A stretch of DNA of 33,888 nt from assembly GCA_030601705.1 (NCBI GenBank), contig JAUWBM010000017.1, forward strand, positions 1 through 33,888, written 5' to 3'. A model generated the notes under the pieces. It ran no database searches and was not told the DNA's origin. It saw only the letters and a list, made by a program, of their open reading frames with translations. Below are positions 33,066-33,888 of the stretch, piece by piece. The translations under genes were made by a program, and so were the position numbers. The DNA is from Thermoplasmatota archaeon. GTDB lineage: Archaea; Thermoplasmatota; E2; DHVEG-1. How positions within the stretch are numbered: the first letter of the stretch is position 1; every line of letters starts with the position of its first letter.

Positions 33066-33888
33066 ATGAAGGAAAAAGAAATTAAAAAAAAGGTAAGAGA
33101 GGGATATGCAGATATAGTTAAAAAGAAAAAATCTTGCTATGCTCCTATCAGTTCTTGTTGTGAGTATGCCAATAAGGCCGAGGATATCAGTAAAGATATA
33201 GGGTATACTGAGGAAGAACTTAAATCGGTTCCAGAAGGGGCAAACCTTGGTCTTGGGTGTGGAAATCCTATTGCTCTTGCATCCTTACAACAAGGTGAAA
33301 CCGTTCTTGATCTTGGCTCTGGTGCTGGTTTCGATTGTTTCCTTGCAGCAAACAAAGTTGGGGGGCAGGGGAAAGTTATCGGCGTGGATATGACGCCAGA
33401 GATGATTGAGAAAGCTAGAGAAAACGCCGAAAAAGGCAATTACGAAAATGTAGAATTTAGGTTAGGGGAGATTGAAAAGATACCTGCTACCGATAATTCT
33501 GTTGATGTAGTCATTTCGAACTGTGTCATTAATCTCTCACCTAATAAAGCAAAAGTTTTTAAAGAAGCGTTTAGGGTCATCAAACCTGGTGGAAGGCTGA
33601 TGGTATCAGATATTGTCTTGTTAAAAGAGCTCCCCGATATCATAAAAAACTCTGTTGCAGCATATGTTGGTTGTATTTCAGGTGCAATCATGAAAGATAA
33701 GTATTTGGAAGCGATAAAAGAGGCAGGCTTTCAGGATATAAAGATAACAGATGAAACATCCTTTCCCATTGAATTTATGGAAAATGATCCAACTGCAAAA
33801 GCAGTTATCAAAAAGGCAAGCATAGCAACAGAGGGATTAAAAGAGATAGGAAATATAATCGTTAGCATTAAGGTAGAAGGAAAGAAAA
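33066..33888 (+). CDS. arsM: Arsenite S-adenosylmethionine methyltransferase ArsM (cut by window end)
   Basis: The frame is open to the window edge (274 codons). ArsM methylates trivalent arsenic with S-adenosylmethionine. The SAM loop is LDLGSGAGFD (81-90), followed by IGVDMTPEMIEKAR. The As(III)-binding Cys expected in this family are visible as Cys65 in GLGCGNP, Cys153 in SNCVINLSP and Cys203 in GCISGA; the N-terminal CYAPISSCC adds more. GAGG 6-7 bases before ATG 33066 supports the start, with a TATA-like TTTTAAATATC at about 33015-33025. No ArsR or ArsB is in view. The stop is outside the window. Confidence 0.9.
   Translation, partial: MKEKEIKKKVREGYADIVKKKKSCYAPISSCCEYANKAEDISKDIGYTEEELKSVPEGANLGLGCGNPIALASLQQGETVLDLGSGAGFDCFLAANKVGGQGKVIGVDMTPEMIEKARENAEKGNYENVEFRLGEIEKIPATDNSVDVVISNCVINLSPNKAKVFKEAFRVIKPGGRLMVSDIVLLKELPDIIKNSVAAYVGCISGAIMKDKYLEAIKEAGFQDIKITDETSFPIEFMENDPTAKAVIKKASIATEGLKEIGNIIVSIKVEGKK

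Noticed and set aside
1..33888. CRISPR array, rRNA or further tRNA genes
   Set aside because: No regularly spaced repeats, rRNA motifs or other cloverleaf sequences were found by reading both strands.

Overview
The window is AT-rich archaeal DNA. The gene set (MptA, Taw3, sulfide-type Thi4, DnaG with TOPRIM, aIF1A, RIO1, a two-KH Pno1/Dim2-like protein, UPF0058) is euryarchaeal. The many secreted proteins built from Ig-like, CARDB, fn3-like and PA14-like modules point to an uncultured Thermoplasmatota-like lineage, but that placement is inference. Promoters show archaeal TATA boxes about 25 bases upstream of starts. Ribosome binding sites are of the GGTG, GAGG or GGGG type, and some genes look leaderless.

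Layout. 1-190: the right end of an IS200/IS605 element (TnpA C-terminus plus terminal hairpin). 312-2335: a lipoprotein transglutaminase and a beta-helix surface protein, divergent. 2525-2595: tRNA-Thr(GGT). 2685-4814: mptA and an isocitrate/isopropylmalate-type dehydrogenase. 5006-7186 (minus): a small secreted protein, taw3 and a saccharopine-dehydrogenase-like enzyme. 7428-15613: a palindrome-rich regulatory stretch with a 49-aa ORF, then three secreted multidomain proteins (692, 1393 and 261 aa). 15890-18816: thi4, a GNAT acetyltransferase, UPF0058 and dnaG. 19069-22112: metG-purC operon. 22220-25501: a gingipain-type (C25) secreted peptidase with a large insert, and a small membrane protein. 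25711-29629 (minus): translation/ribosome-biogenesis operon aIF1A - RIO1 - KH - MCM-like ATPase - nadE. 29664-31819: an HD protein, a degenerate receiver and three very small proteins, two of them under the same near-identical 18-base upstream motif. 31875-33888: C_GCAxxG_C_C redox-type protein, transthyretin-like secreted protein and arsM (cut by the window end).

The most interesting signals are: (1) thi4 and nadE both have conserved N-termini that extend past every ATG/GTG/TTG, and both have a ribosome binding site exactly 5 bases before an ATA, suggesting ATA initiation; (2) three secreted proteins contain domains inserted inside other domains, five cases in all; (3) two small genes share an 18-base direct-repeat motif at identical distance from their TATA boxes; (4) a receiver protein has Asn in place of the phospho-accepting Asp; (5) three secreted proteins end in similar FP/LL-rich amphipathic tails.
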